49,163 nucleotides of DNA from IMG/VR virus record IMGVR_UViG_3300030098_004287, positions 1 through 49,163 of that record, one strand, 5' to 3'. The notes under the pieces were generated by a model. That model did not search any database. It had not been told where the DNA came from and saw only the letters and a list, made by a program, of their open reading frames with translations. Within the stretch, counting starts at the first letter, position 1, and the number at the start of each line of letters is the position of its first letter. Of this stretch, positions 31,278 to 41,729 are shown piece by piece. The stretch comes from a virus. The position numbers and the translations under genes are program-made.

Positions 31278-32705
31278 ATGGCAAGTTTTTTAGACGAAAT
31301 AACTAAATTTTTAGATATTGGATTGAAAGGTGCGCATAATTTAGTTCAAGCTAAGAATGCTCATCTTGAAGCAACCGCTAGGTCTCAGCAAGCTGCTGAT
31401 AGCTTACTTGCGACAGCAGAGTTAAATGCATTAAATAAAGATATTACTACTAAGAAAAATTTCCTAAAAAGTCAGAGGTTAGAACAAGATAGAATTTTTA
31501 AAGAATTAAAAAAGAAATATGAAGCTTTAGGAACTACTGTAAAAGAACATGCATCATTATCTGATAAAGATATTACAGATAATGGACTAGATTGGATTAA
31601 TACTGAAATAGAAGATAATAAAAATAGATTGTTTCAGTCTTCAAGAGATATGTCTAATGATGATTTTTCTATTCTTAATATGGAAAGAGATATAAAAGCT
31701 AATGAAGTTATATTAGCTAATCTAGATACTATATATAATAAAGCAGTAAATGATGTGCCTAAAATAGAAGCCTTTGGTAAAGATAAGGGCATTAAAGGTA
31801 TAACAGATATGAAAGACGTTAGTTTCTGGATGAGTTCACCTAATAAAGATAATCCTGAGATTACCAATGAAGAGGCTATGTCAGAACTCAGCTTATTAGC
31901 TTTTGAACAACAAAGAGATGAGATGTTAGCTCAAGAAAAACGAGATAGAACTATGGATATACCTAGCCAATTCTATATAGATACTAATAAAGAAGGTGGT
32001 ATTTTAGATAAAATGGTTAAATTAAGTCCTGCTCAAATTAGTCAAGCAGATGAAAGTATTGTACCTTTAAGTGTTTATAATACCATTGAAAGTGAAAAAC
32101 AAAAAGGTGAAAAAGCTGCAATACAAGAAGCAGAAACTAATAAAAAACTTGCAATAAAAGATGCTAGTTCTGCAAGAAGACAAGTTGATTCTTTCTTACT
32201 TAACCCTGAAACTAAAAAATATGGAGATTTTGAGTTAACAGATAATGATTTTTATGGAGACCCTAGACGAAGAAGTGATTTAAAAGAAGGCATAAGTCCT
32301 GAAGCTATAAAATCTGAACTAGTTACTAATATGAATAATATATACAAATTAGCTACAAATTATTTAGATGATTCTAGTAAATTAATGAAATTTAATGATT
32401 TTGTAACTTTAAGCACTGATGATAAATATAAATTAGTTCAAAAACTTCTTTCTACTAGAGATGCTGATGCTGCTCAATCATTATTAAAAACTAATGGTGA
32501 ATTTAAATCTGATAAATGGGACTTTAGTTCTTGGCCAGGATATGGAGGAATAGATAATGATGAATCTGGATTTACAAGAGCTGCATTAAATTCGCTTAGA
32601 GATGAATTTAAAGCTTTAGGTAAATACTTAGAAAGCAATGATTTTATTGAAGGAATACTAAATGAAGAAGACCCTAATGCAGGTAAGGGCAATCCTAATA
32701 TCTAG
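31278..32705 (+). CDS. Putative internal virion protein C, coiled coil (475 aa)
   Basis: Almost entirely helical. Residues about 30-160 form a long coiled coil (HLEATARSQQAADSLLATAE; NFLKSQRLEQDRIFKELKKK). The second half has mixed helices and an acidic C-terminus (NEEDPNAGKGNPNI). AGGAGC precedes the ATG. The structure recalls the T7 gp15/gp14-like or P22 gp20-like core proteins in design, without recognisable sequence homology. It directly precedes the 3002-residue protein, with a gap of 15 bases. Confidence 0.55.
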   Translation: MASFLDEITKFLDIGLKGAHNLVQAKNAHLEATARSQQAADSLLATAELNALNKDITTKKNFLKSQRLEQDRIFKELKKKYEALGTTVKEHASLSDKDITDNGLDWINTEIEDNKNRLFQSSRDMSNDDFSILNMERDIKANEVILANLDTIYNKAVNDVPKIEAFGKDKGIKGITDMKDVSFWMSSPNKDNPEITNEEAMSELSLLAFEQQRDEMLAQEKRDRTMDIPSQFYIDTNKEGGILDKMVKLSPAQISQADESIVPLSVYNTIESEKQKGEKAAIQEAETNKKLAIKDASSARRQVDSFLLNPETKKYGDFELTDNDFYGDPRRRSDLKEGISPEAIKSELVTNMNNIYKLATNYLDDSSKLMKFNDFVTLSTDDKYKLVQKLLSTRDADAAQSLLKTNGEFKSDKWDFSSWPGYGGIDNDESGFTRAALNSLRDEFKALGKYLESNDFIEGILNEEDPNAGKGNPNI

Positions 32706-32720
32706 TCCCATGGAAACTAA

Positions 32721-35700
32721 ATGGCAAAATTCACAACTAAAACACAATTTTTAGACGACTTCTTAGAAAAAAACCCTGATTGGGTACTTCCGTACGATAC
32801 CGTACAATTAAATTATGACTACCTAAAAAATTCTTTTCCTATAGATTCTAAAGGAAATGCAATTGACTGGGACAATATGGTTGACGAACCTAGTGCATGG
32901 GAAATAGGTAGTAAAGAATTTCAAAAAACTCTTAGTGGATTTGCTCGTGATGCTAGTGCATATAGCTTAGATATGCTTTCTGAGCCATTTGAATTTACAG
33001 AAAAGTATTTAGGAATAGGTGAAACTCAAGCTGAGTTTTATGATGAAGCTGCAGAAAATATAGCTAAGAATACTAAAGCATGGCGTGATAATATGCTTAA
33101 TGATGAAAAGTATGGAGCTGTAGCTAATTATTTGGCCGAAAATCCTTATGCTAATAATGCATGGACTGCTAAACAAAATGCTGCTATAATAGGAAATGGT
33201 CTTGCATCTGTATTAACTACTACTTTAGCAGCCAAAGGAGCTGCTGTAGCTGGTTCGTTTTTTGCACTTCCAACAGGAATAGCTGCAATCTTAGGTACAG
33301 GTGTAGCTATGTATGGAATGGAAGCTGGTAGTGAATACGGAGCTATGTTTGAGCATTATGCTAAAGATAGAGAAGTTAATAAAGAAACTTTTGACAAACA
33401 TTTAGCTTTATTCAAACAAACCGATGAATATAAAAAAGCACCTTTTGCTATACAAAAACAAATGGAAGCTAAATTCCTTCTTGATAATTATAAAATAGAT
33501 AGAGAAAAAGGCACATATACTAGATTAGGAATGACAGGAGATGAAGTCCGAGATATGGCTTTATTGTCTGGAAGTTTTTATGGATTAATATCATCTGGAT
33601 GGGAAATGACTTTAGGTCAAGTAAGTAATAGAATCATGGGTATTATTCCAAAAGGTAGTTCTGCTCAAACTAAAAATCCTTATTCTAATTCTATTAAAGC
33701 GTATTTTGCTGATAAGTTTGCTACTAAAATATCTTTCTTGCCTAAAGTGTTGCCAAAACAACGTGCAGCTGGAGCTAAATATATAAATAGATTACTTGCA
33801 GATAAAGTTGATGATGCTGGTAATGTTGCAAGTAAAGGATTATTTGATTACACTCCTTTAAAGCCTACAAATTTTGGTAAAGTTGTTGTTGCTTCAGCTA
33901 TGGAAGGTGTAACTGAAATGACTCAATTAATTTCTCAAAACGCTATAGCTAGTGGTTTTGATGAAAAATTTGGAGTTGATAAGCGTGTTGAAAAGATAAT
34001 TGATAATGATGAATTATTTCAAGCGTTTCATTCAGGTGCATTAATAGGTGGTGCTGTTCCTACGATTGGAGGAACTAAAAATCTTATTGGCTATTTAGGT
34101 CAAGATACTAAGCTAGGGAAATCAATTAGTCAAACTAAAGCTAGTATTAAAAATCAATTTAATATAAGAAAAGCTCTTGGTGATAGAGAGCAGCTATTTT
34201 ACTATAAAAAGATAGAAGATGGTGAGGGTTACGCTCTTGGTATGCGTACTAGGATAGAAACTGATATAATGGGTAATCCTATACCTAAAGACGAGCAAGT
34301 AATTGATGACATTGTAGATGAAAGAGAATTTGGAAGATGGCAAGAAGAAATAGGAATAAAAACTAGATTTGAAACTAAAGAAGAAGCTCAACATACTGTT
34401 GAAATGATTAATAATCAGATTCGTAAAGAATCTGTTCAGAAAATGCTTATTGACAATCAAGCTCTTATTGATGGTCAAGTATCAATGGTTAAGCTAGAAG
34501 ATGGTGGATTCAGAGTTACAGTTTTAGATAAAGATGGCAAAGAAATACAGCAACAAAAATTTGATAATAAAAGAGATGCTAGAAAAGCAACTAATACTCA
34601 AAAAGACAATATTAGGCAAATAAATGAGTTAAGGGATGAGCAGCCTGACTTTGTTAAAGGATTGGCTGAAAAGACTCAAGAAGGGCTTGAAAAGAGTGAT
34701 GTTCAGCTTGTATTAGATGACTTTGTTAATCAAGACCCTGTAGACTCTAATTCTCCTGAAGGACAAAGATTAAATGCATTATTGCCTTCTAACCCTAAAG
34801 AAAGATTAGAAAAGCAAATAGAAATACTTACAGATTTAAATGAAGAGGCTATTAATGATTATATAGATAGCTTAGACCCTGAAGAAGGCATTACTGTAGA
34901 AGAAATTAAAAGTGATATTATACGAGAAGCTAATGAGCTTGATATAGATGTAGACCCTGATAATTTATTTACAGGCGAGCAACAATTAAATAATCTTGGT
35001 GATACTGCTGTTGATGATGCACAACCTATTATAGAACCTACTCCAGATATTTTATTAGATGATATTACAGATGTAGAAGACACTAGTACTGTAGATATAT
35101 ATGAAGATGAAGTTGATACTACTGATGAAGTTAAATTTAAAGTAAAAGGATTAAATCAACCTGCTATATCAGTAAATAATATAAAAGATAGAACCGATAA
35201 GGTTACAGATAAATACCATAGTTTAGATGAAAATGACCCATTAAGAATTAAATTAGATAAATTAGGTAATGAATTTGATAAAAAATTTGACCCAAATGAT
35301 GATTTAGACATTGATAGTATGGATGAATGGACTCCAGAGCAGTTGTCTGCTTATTCAAAACTTTTAACAAATATTGAGAAAGAAATAGAGTCTGCAGAGA
35401 AAACTAAAAAAGCTCCTGCTCCTAAAAAAGCCCTTGATATAACAAAGCCTGTTGATACAAGAGAGTTTAATCCTAGTAGTATAAAAGGTGGAAATGTAGA
35501 AGCGTATACTACAGAGCAACTAGAAAATACGCTAGAAAATGCAGATGATATATATGGGAAGAATAGTGTTAATGCTACATTAGTAAAGAAAAGAATTGAA
35601 AAAGAATTAGACAAGCGTTATATAGATGAACTTCCAGATGATAAAGAAGCTCCTAAAAAGGAAACTAAACCTAAAAAAGAGCCTAAACCTAAAGAAAAAC

Positions 35701-38700
35701 CTGAACCTAAAAAAGAAGTTGAGTCTAAGGAAAGAATAGATGAAATTCCTGATGTTAATAGAGATTTGCAATTTGGTGATATACCCGAAGGACAAGAAAT
35801 CTATGATATGCGGGAAGAAAAATTAAATTTATCGGGTGACCAGAAAAGAGCTTTAAATTATACTGCTGATTTTATTAATGGCGATACACAAGTATTAAAG
35901 ATAGCAGGTTATGCAGGTACTGGTAAAACTACTATTATAGAAAATATAGCTAAGTATGCTAAAGATAAAAATCCAGATAAAAAGATTTACTTATCTGCTT
36001 TTACCAACAAAGCTGTACTTAATTTAGAAAATAAAACTAATACCAAAGAAGTAGCAGAAACAAAAACTTTGCATAGTTTACTTTATGGTGCTCCTGATGA
36101 AGTAACTGGAGATTATACATTAAGAGAACCTCTTAAAAAAGGTGATATTGTTATAATCGATGAAGCCTCTATGGTTGGTCAAAAAATGATGAAAGATATT
36201 CAAAAAAATATCTTAAATAAAGGGGCTAAAGTTATATTTATTGGAGACACTTTTCAATTACCACCCGTTAAAGATAAAAGTATATTTGAAACATTTGATT
36301 TTCAATTAGAAAATGTTCAAAGACAAGGATTAGATAGTCCAATATTATCAATAGCTACAGCTATTAGGTTGTCTGGTGAAAATGTAGTATTAAAAGAAAA
36401 TAATGATAACTTTAAATTATCGTCAAATATTGATATAGAATTTATAAATGAAATAGCTAATCCAAATATTGAAAATGACATAGTATATGTTACTGATATT
36501 AATAAAAAGCGTAAAGAAATTAATTCTAGAGCTAGAACTAAACGATATAAAGATGCTAGTTTACCTTTACAAAAAAATGATAAAATAATTTATATAGCTA
36601 ATAGTTATTATAATAGAAATGGTCAAAGTGTTACTGTTAATTCTAATAATAATACTAAAATGACATTTGTTAAATATGTAAAAGCTACATGGCTTAAATC
36701 AGAATGGGATAGTAATGCAGGGCAAATGGTTTCTAGGGAAGTTTCTATTGAATTAGAGCATTATAAGGACGTAGAAGGAAAAGATTTAATGTTATCTCCT
36801 GGATTTTCTGAAGCAGCATTAGCACATCAAGCAATATATTCAGAATATTTTGCACAATTTGTAGCAGGAATAGACCCTAAAGAAGTTGGCGTAAAAACAA
36901 TAGTTGATTCTAAAGGAAGACAATTATTTTCTTTAAGTAGAAATGCAGATATTGCTACATATGGTTACGCTATAACAGCTCATAAATCTCAAGGTAGTGA
37001 ATGGTCTAAAGTTTATGTAAATCAAATAATGGAAAATCCCAGGGGGTGGAAATCTGAAAATTGGTTATACACTGCTATTACTAGAGCAAAAGAATCTTTA
37101 GTGTTAGAAGATAAACAAAGTTATAAAAAATTATCTAACGATGAAATATCAAATATTGCTAATGAAGCAACTGATGAATCTGATGTTCGATATAGTATAG
37201 AAGAACAGCAGAAATTTATAGGCAAAGAAGCATTGTATGAATATATGGACTTTGTTAAATCAAAGTTTGTAGGAGAAGATGGAAGTCAGTTATTTGAATA
37301 TGAAGTTATAAATGACCCTAAGAAAAATTGGGGTGGAGTATATATAGCTGATAAAAAATTAATGAGATTTAATCTTGCTAAGATTAGTGCTGATACTCCA
37401 TTTCATGAGTTTTTACATCCATTTATAGCAGAGTTAAGAGTTAAAAATCCTAATTTGTTTGAATCTCTTTATAGTGAATTATTTAGAGAACTACCTAATA
37501 TGGCTAAAAGTATTGAAAAGTCTATTAGAAAAAACTATAAAGGTAAAAAAGCTTACGATGATGAAATTATTATAAGAGATGAAATATTAGTAACTGCATT
37601 AGGTAGAATTTCTGAAAGATTATATCAGCTTAAAAAACAAAATACCAAGCCTCAAAGTAAACTTAGAAAATGGATTGATAAAGTTTATAAAGCTATACGT
37701 GAATTTGTATTTGGACCTTCTTATGAAAATGTAGATAGCTTAACTCCTTTATCTAGCTTGCATGATGTTGCTAAGATAATGGTTTCAGGTAATAAAATAA
37801 AATTAGATGGAAGGAATCTTGTTGAAAATATACAAGCAGCAGGACATGATATTAAATTATATCAAATAACTTCTCCTAATAGTGTATTTAATATGCAAAC
37901 TAGAAGAATATTAAGAACTGCATGGAAAGGTGCTAGTAGATATTGGGCTAGAACACGTAATGGAGAACAATTAAATCCATTTGATTTTAGAGATATGATT
38001 AGAGATATTACTAAAAGCGATGAAGTACTTGATATTGTTGACGATTGGTTTAATTCTAAGTTTAAAAAGTATCCTGATTTTGTTAATAAGAATAAACAAA
38101 GAAACTTAAAAGGTAAAGTTAATACTAAATATATAACTGAAATGAAAGCTTGGGAACCTGAAGGTCAAGATAATTTTGTTGAAGGAATAAGAGAAGGTTT
38201 AGCAGATTTATCTCCAGATGATATTGATTTTAGCTCTGTAGCTACAAATGAAATACAATTTTATAGAAGGTTAAATTTAATAGCAAGTCAAAAAGAAATT
38301 GATTCTATTACTGCTAAAGTTTATCAAGCTACAGATTTTGATACCTTTTTAATGGAAATGAATAAAGATTTTCCTAATATGTTTTCAACACGTGAAGCTC
38401 AATCTGAAGTATTAAGTTTTTATCTTTTAAAGAAAAACATTATACGCATTAATAGAAATGAAGTTGCAGATAATGATAGACTTAATTATAATATTTTGAC
38501 TAAAAAAGAAATTGGAGTACCAGAAGGAACTATAATAAATAAAAGTATCCATATTAATACAGAAACTACTAATGATGGAAGCCCATTACCTCAGCAAGAT
38601 AGAAATACACTACTTGAAAGAAATGTAGGATACAATATTTTTAACTATCTTAACTTTAAAGATTCTGAAACTGAAACTACTAATTATAATCAATTTGATG

Positions 38701-41700
38701 CTGATGCTGGGCCATCTATACAAACAAAAAGAGATTATGTTTTTAGTGTACCAAAAAAGAAATTACTTTATGATAATGATATTGCATTTATAGGTACAAG
38801 AGGAGATAGTCCTAAACTATTAATAGCTCCTATTAAACCAAAGTATAAAGATATAGCTAGTGAAATACTTGCTAATGGTAAAAAGAATGTTACTAAGATT
38901 GGATATTGGAAAGACCAAATTGATAAAGGACTTATAAAAGAAGATGATGTTTTAAATTATACGTCTGATTTTACTAAAGAAGGCATTGCTCATGAGATAG
39001 CAGTGCATGAAGCTATGGTACAAGTATTCCCACAATATCTTAAAAAAGGTAAAGGTGGAGCTCCTAAATATAATCTTGAAACTATTTTAAAAAGAATTAA
39101 AATACCTACTACTCCTTCTACAGTTTCAGAAATGATGCCTGACTATGAAATTAGTTTGTTTGATAAAAAAAGAGTTACGTTTGTTCATGGAGAAAACGAA
39201 ATTTCAGCTATGCAAGGTATTGATGGAGTTGATTTTAAATATATAGGAGACGGTGGGTCATTTACTAGTAGCAAAATGATGAAAACTTTTAATAAAGCTT
39301 TTGGTGTTAAAAATTCTATTTCTACAGCAAAGACTATTATATATGGATTAGATAGGCAGGGAGACAGCCCTTCTATAAATGATGGTGTTGTAATGATAAA
39401 ACATAATCAATTTCTTCCTGAAAAAGGATTAAAGATTTATTATGATAGAGGTCTTCCTACAGAAAGGCTGTATGCTGAAATAGATAGAGATGGCAATATT
39501 TATGTTTATGATAAAGATGGAAATAAAGAATACAGAGATATGCTGCTTACTGATGATGAAGCTAAAATCTTAGAAGGTAGTTATTTAGATGATATGAATG
39601 CTAATGGTAAAATAAAATTAAAGGGTAATACTTTAGGATTTATAAAATCGCATGATAAAGTTCCTAAAAATTCTACTCATTTAACTCAATGGTATAATCA
39701 TATTGATAGTCCTAGTATTATTAATGCATTTGAAAATAATATTATGAAAGTTGTTAATAACAATCTTAGAAATAAAATGTCTAGTTTGTTTATAGAATCT
39801 CCTACTAATAGCGTAGTAGAAAATATGGAAAAATTATATACAAGGTATGATAGTGATGATAAAGATGTTTATTTTGAAACAAATGTAGAGCATGCGAAAA
39901 ACGGAGCAGGATTGCACATAAGTCAATCTTCTTCATTAAAACAAATAGTTAGAAATACATTAATAAAGCCTAATATTCATTTATCAAAAATGGATGGGAC
40001 TAAAGCAGATATTGTTCCTAATTTTAGAGGAGATTTAGCTGAAGGTGAAGTTGCTATATCTTTTGACAATGCACGTGTTATTAGAGAGAAAGTTAAAAAT
40101 AAAATGGGTGCAAGTAATTTTATTAAAAGAGGTCGTGCTGGACAACTACAAGCTATTAATGAATACTTAAAAGAAAATGAAGAATATGTTATGATATCTA
40201 GGTCTCCTGTACCACACGCTGGTGGTGTTATGATGGCTAGAGTTAAAAGATTGCATTTTCTTGAAAATCAAATAATGATTCATCACAATGATATATTTAT
40301 AAAATTAGAAGCTGATAGTGATGGAGATACAGTTCAAATAGAATTTTTAAATGAACCTATGACTAAAGCATATAAAGAATGGTTTGACAATCAAACATTT
40401 TCTGGAATATCTTTAGAAGATTATAAACGTAAAATTACTAACAATCCTAATATACTTGGAATAGATGGAAAGCCAGGTAAAAATTTAAATTTCTTTTCAA
40501 ATGAAAAAGGCAGAAGAATAGCTGTTAAAGAAATAGTCACAGGCTCAAAAGCTGTAGGTGAACTTGCTAATTTGCAGACAGTATATGGCATATTAAATTA
40601 TACTGTTAATTCTATAAACGTAGACGGTCAAGAAATATTTATGAGAAAGTTTAATGACCCTGTTAAAATAGGAAGAATAACTGATGAGAATATGTCTACT
40701 GCCCTTAGAATATTACTTCAAGCAGCTGTAGATAATAATAAATATATGATGATAGATGCTATTGGATATACTTCTAATGATATATATACAAGAAAAGAAC
40801 TTGTTATGTCAAAAATGTTTGTAGATAAAAATGGTAATGATATATCGCCAGATACTGCAAAAAGATTAATAGCTTTAATAGATTCTCCTAAAATAATGAA
40901 AAATGTATTTGGATTATCTAGATTAGGAGATTTTGATGGCAAGTTTACATTAGATGAAATCTATAGTAAAAGTGAAGATTACAATAAATTTGCTAATAAC
41001 AAAGATTTAGAGGTTCAAAAAATAGCAGAAGAATTAGATATTGGAGATGTTAGTATAGAATTTAATAAAGATATTAATGGTGATTATATTTTACATCCTA
41101 AAGAAATGTTAGCAGTAGTAGTAGATAAAACTAAAATTGAACATGAAATAGCTAGAAATACTAAATCACAAGAGCTTGGACCTTGGGATGTTAATTTAGC
41201 ATTGCATAAAAATACACATGTAGATGCTATGAATATTTTAAATCAAAAACCTCTTGTAAATCTTTTAAGAAATGCTGCTAAAAGAGATAATAATATAACT
41301 GAAGCTCATCAAAAACAATCTAGAAAAGATGCTTATGATTATGCAAAAGAGTTAATATCTAAAATAAAAAATTATACTGATAATAGAAATGATTTTACTC
41401 AAATGGATAAAAATGATATATTCCATCAGATTAAAACTGAAATGCATGAAAAGTTTTCACAATTATCAGAAGTTGCTAAAGTATATTCTACTATGATGTA
41501 TTTAGGTGATGGTACTTTAGATGCAGCTTCTTTAGCTACAACTATAATGCCTCCTGCTAGTGAAAATAAATATAAGTTTAATAACTTAGATTGGCGTACA
41601 TTAAACAAATATTTTGCAGAATATAATAAGATTATAAACAATCCTGCAGCTAGAAATTTCTCTGATAGAGTTCGTAGCGTAGATAAAAGAGATATTGATA

Positions 41701-41729
41701 ATTTAATAAAAGAGGTATGTAGTGTCTAA
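32721..41729 (+). CDS. Giant polyvalent virion protein: SF1B helicase, zincin-like motif and RNA-polymerase-like barrels (3002 aa)
   Basis: Seen in order: a hydrophobic, Ala/Gly-rich patch (152-203) that could insert in membranes; a helical and beta region with acidic linkers; a Lys/Pro/Glu-rich hinge (about 976-1005); a full SF1B RecD/Dda-like helicase with GYAGTGKTT (1063-1071), DEAS (1147-1150), GDTFQLPPV (1175-1183), ITAHKSQGSEW (1418-1428) and YTAITRAKE (1450-1458); a zincin-like HEFLH (1562-1566); and two RNA-polymerase-like elements. The first, NDGVVMIKHNQFLPEKGL (from 2220), recalls the beta-subunit barrel. The second, SRSPVPH (2493-2499) then ADSDGD (2531-2536), recalls NRAPTLH...NADFDGD of the beta-prime barrel. 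Likely packaged and injected; the enzyme roles are inferred. Confidence 0.8.
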   Translation: MAKFTTKTQFLDDFLEKNPDWVLPYDTVQLNYDYLKNSFPIDSKGNAIDWDNMVDEPSAWEIGSKEFQKTLSGFARDASAYSLDMLSEPFEFTEKYLGIGETQAEFYDEAAENIAKNTKAWRDNMLNDEKYGAVANYLAENPYANNAWTAKQNAAIIGNGLASVLTTTLAAKGAAVAGSFFALPTGIAAILGTGVAMYGMEAGSEYGAMFEHYAKDREVNKETFDKHLALFKQTDEYKKAPFAIQKQMEAKFLLDNYKIDREKGTYTRLGMTGDEVRDMALLSGSFYGLISSGWEMTLGQVSNRIMGIIPKGSSAQTKNPYSNSIKAYFADKFATKISFLPKVLPKQRAAGAKYINRLLADKVDDAGNVASKGLFDYTPLKPTNFGKVVVASAMEGVTEMTQLISQNAIASGFDEKFGVDKRVEKIIDNDELFQAFHSGALIGGAVPTIGGTKNLIGYLGQDTKLGKSISQTKASIKNQFNIRKALGDREQLFYYKKIEDGEGYALGMRTRIETDIMGNPIPKDEQVIDDIVDEREFGRWQEEIGIKTRFETKEEAQHTVEMINNQIRKESVQKMLIDNQALIDGQVSMVKLEDGGFRVTVLDKDGKEIQQQKFDNKRDARKATNTQKDNIRQINELRDEQPDFVKGLAEKTQEGLEKSDVQLVLDDFVNQDPVDSNSPEGQRLNALLPSNPKERLEKQIEILTDLNEEAINDYIDSLDPEEGITVEEIKSDIIREANELDIDVDPDNLFTGEQQLNNLGDTAVDDAQPIIEPTPDILLDDITDVEDTSTVDIYEDEVDTTDEVKFKVKGLNQPAISVNNIKDRTDKVTDKYHSLDENDPLRIKLDKLGNEFDKKFDPNDDLDIDSMDEWTPEQLSAYSKLLTNIEKEIESAEKTKKAPAPKKALDITKPVDTREFNPSSIKGGNVEAYTTEQLENTLENADDIYGKNSVNATLVKKRIEKELDKRYIDELPDDKEAPKKETKPKKEPKPKEKPEPKKEVESKERIDEIPDVNRDLQFGDIPEGQEIYDMREEKLNLSGDQKRALNYTADFINGDTQVLKIAGYAGTGKTTIIENIAKYAKDKNPDKKIYLSAFTNKAVLNLENKTNTKEVAETKTLHSLLYGAPDEVTGDYTLREPLKKGDIVIIDEASMVGQKMMKDIQKNILNKGAKVIFIGDTFQLPPVKDKSIFETFDFQLENVQRQGLDSPILSIATAIRLSGENVVLKENNDNFKLSSNIDIEFINEIANPNIENDIVYVTDINKKRKEINSRARTKRYKDASLPLQKNDKIIYIANSYYNRNGQSVTVNSNNNTKMTFVKYVKATWLKSEWDSNAGQMVSREVSIELEHYKDVEGKDLMLSPGFSEAALAHQAIYSEYFAQFVAGIDPKEVGVKTIVDSKGRQLFSLSRNADIATYGYAITAHKSQGSEWSKVYVNQIMENPRGWKSENWLYTAITRAKESLVLEDKQSYKKLSNDEISNIANEATDESDVRYSIEEQQKFIGKEALYEYMDFVKSKFVGEDGSQLFEYEVINDPKKNWGGVYIADKKLMRFNLAKISADTPFHEFLHPFIAELRVKNPNLFESLYSELFRELPNMAKSIEKSIRKNYKGKKAYDDEIIIRDEILVTALGRISERLYQLKKQNTKPQSKLRKWIDKVYKAIREFVFGPSYENVDSLTPLSSLHDVAKIMVSGNKIKLDGRNLVENIQAAGHDIKLYQITSPNSVFNMQTRRILRTAWKGASRYWARTRNGEQLNPFDFRDMIRDITKSDEVLDIVDDWFNSKFKKYPDFVNKNKQRNLKGKVNTKYITEMKAWEPEGQDNFVEGIREGLADLSPDDIDFSSVATNEIQFYRRLNLIASQKEIDSITAKVYQATDFDTFLMEMNKDFPNMFSTREAQSEVLSFYLLKKNIIRINRNEVADNDRLNYNILTKKEIGVPEGTIINKSIHINTETTNDGSPLPQQDRNTLLERNVGYNIFNYLNFKDSETETTNYNQFDADAGPSIQTKRDYVFSVPKKKLLYDNDIAFIGTRGDSPKLLIAPIKPKYKDIASEILANGKKNVTKIGYWKDQIDKGLIKEDDVLNYTSDFTKEGIAHEIAVHEAMVQVFPQYLKKGKGGAPKYNLETILKRIKIPTTPSTVSEMMPDYEISLFDKKRVTFVHGENEISAMQGIDGVDFKYIGDGGSFTSSKMMKTFNKAFGVKNSISTAKTIIYGLDRQGDSPSINDGVVMIKHNQFLPEKGLKIYYDRGLPTERLYAEIDRDGNIYVYDKDGNKEYRDMLLTDDEAKILEGSYLDDMNANGKIKLKGNTLGFIKSHDKVPKNSTHLTQWYNHIDSPSIINAFENNIMKVVNNNLRNKMSSLFIESPTNSVVENMEKLYTRYDSDDKDVYFETNVEHAKNGAGLHISQSSSLKQIVRNTLIKPNIHLSKMDGTKADIVPNFRGDLAEGEVAISFDNARVIREKVKNKMGASNFIKRGRAGQLQAINEYLKENEEYVMISRSPVPHAGGVMMARVKRLHFLENQIMIHHNDIFIKLEADSDGDTVQIEFLNEPMTKAYKEWFDNQTFSGISLEDYKRKITNNPNILGIDGKPGKNLNFFSNEKGRRIAVKEIVTGSKAVGELANLQTVYGILNYTVNSINVDGQEIFMRKFNDPVKIGRITDENMSTALRILLQAAVDNNKYMMIDAIGYTSNDIYTRKELVMSKMFVDKNGNDISPDTAKRLIALIDSPKIMKNVFGLSRLGDFDGKFTLDEIYSKSEDYNKFANNKDLEVQKIAEELDIGDVSIEFNKDINGDYILHPKEMLAVVVDKTKIEHEIARNTKSQELGPWDVNLALHKNTHVDAMNILNQKPLVNLLRNAAKRDNNITEAHQKQSRKDAYDYAKELISKIKNYTDNRNDFTQMDKNDIFHQIKTEMHEKFSQLSEVAKVYSTMMYLGDGTLDAASLATTIMPPASENKYKFNNLDWRTLNKYFAEYNKIINNPAARNFSDRVRSVDKRDIDNLIKEVCSV

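Noticed and set aside
38985-39020. HEIAVHE in the giant protein as a second zinc protease site
   Set aside because: The spacing (HExxxHE) does not fit HExxH, and no further ligands were apparent.
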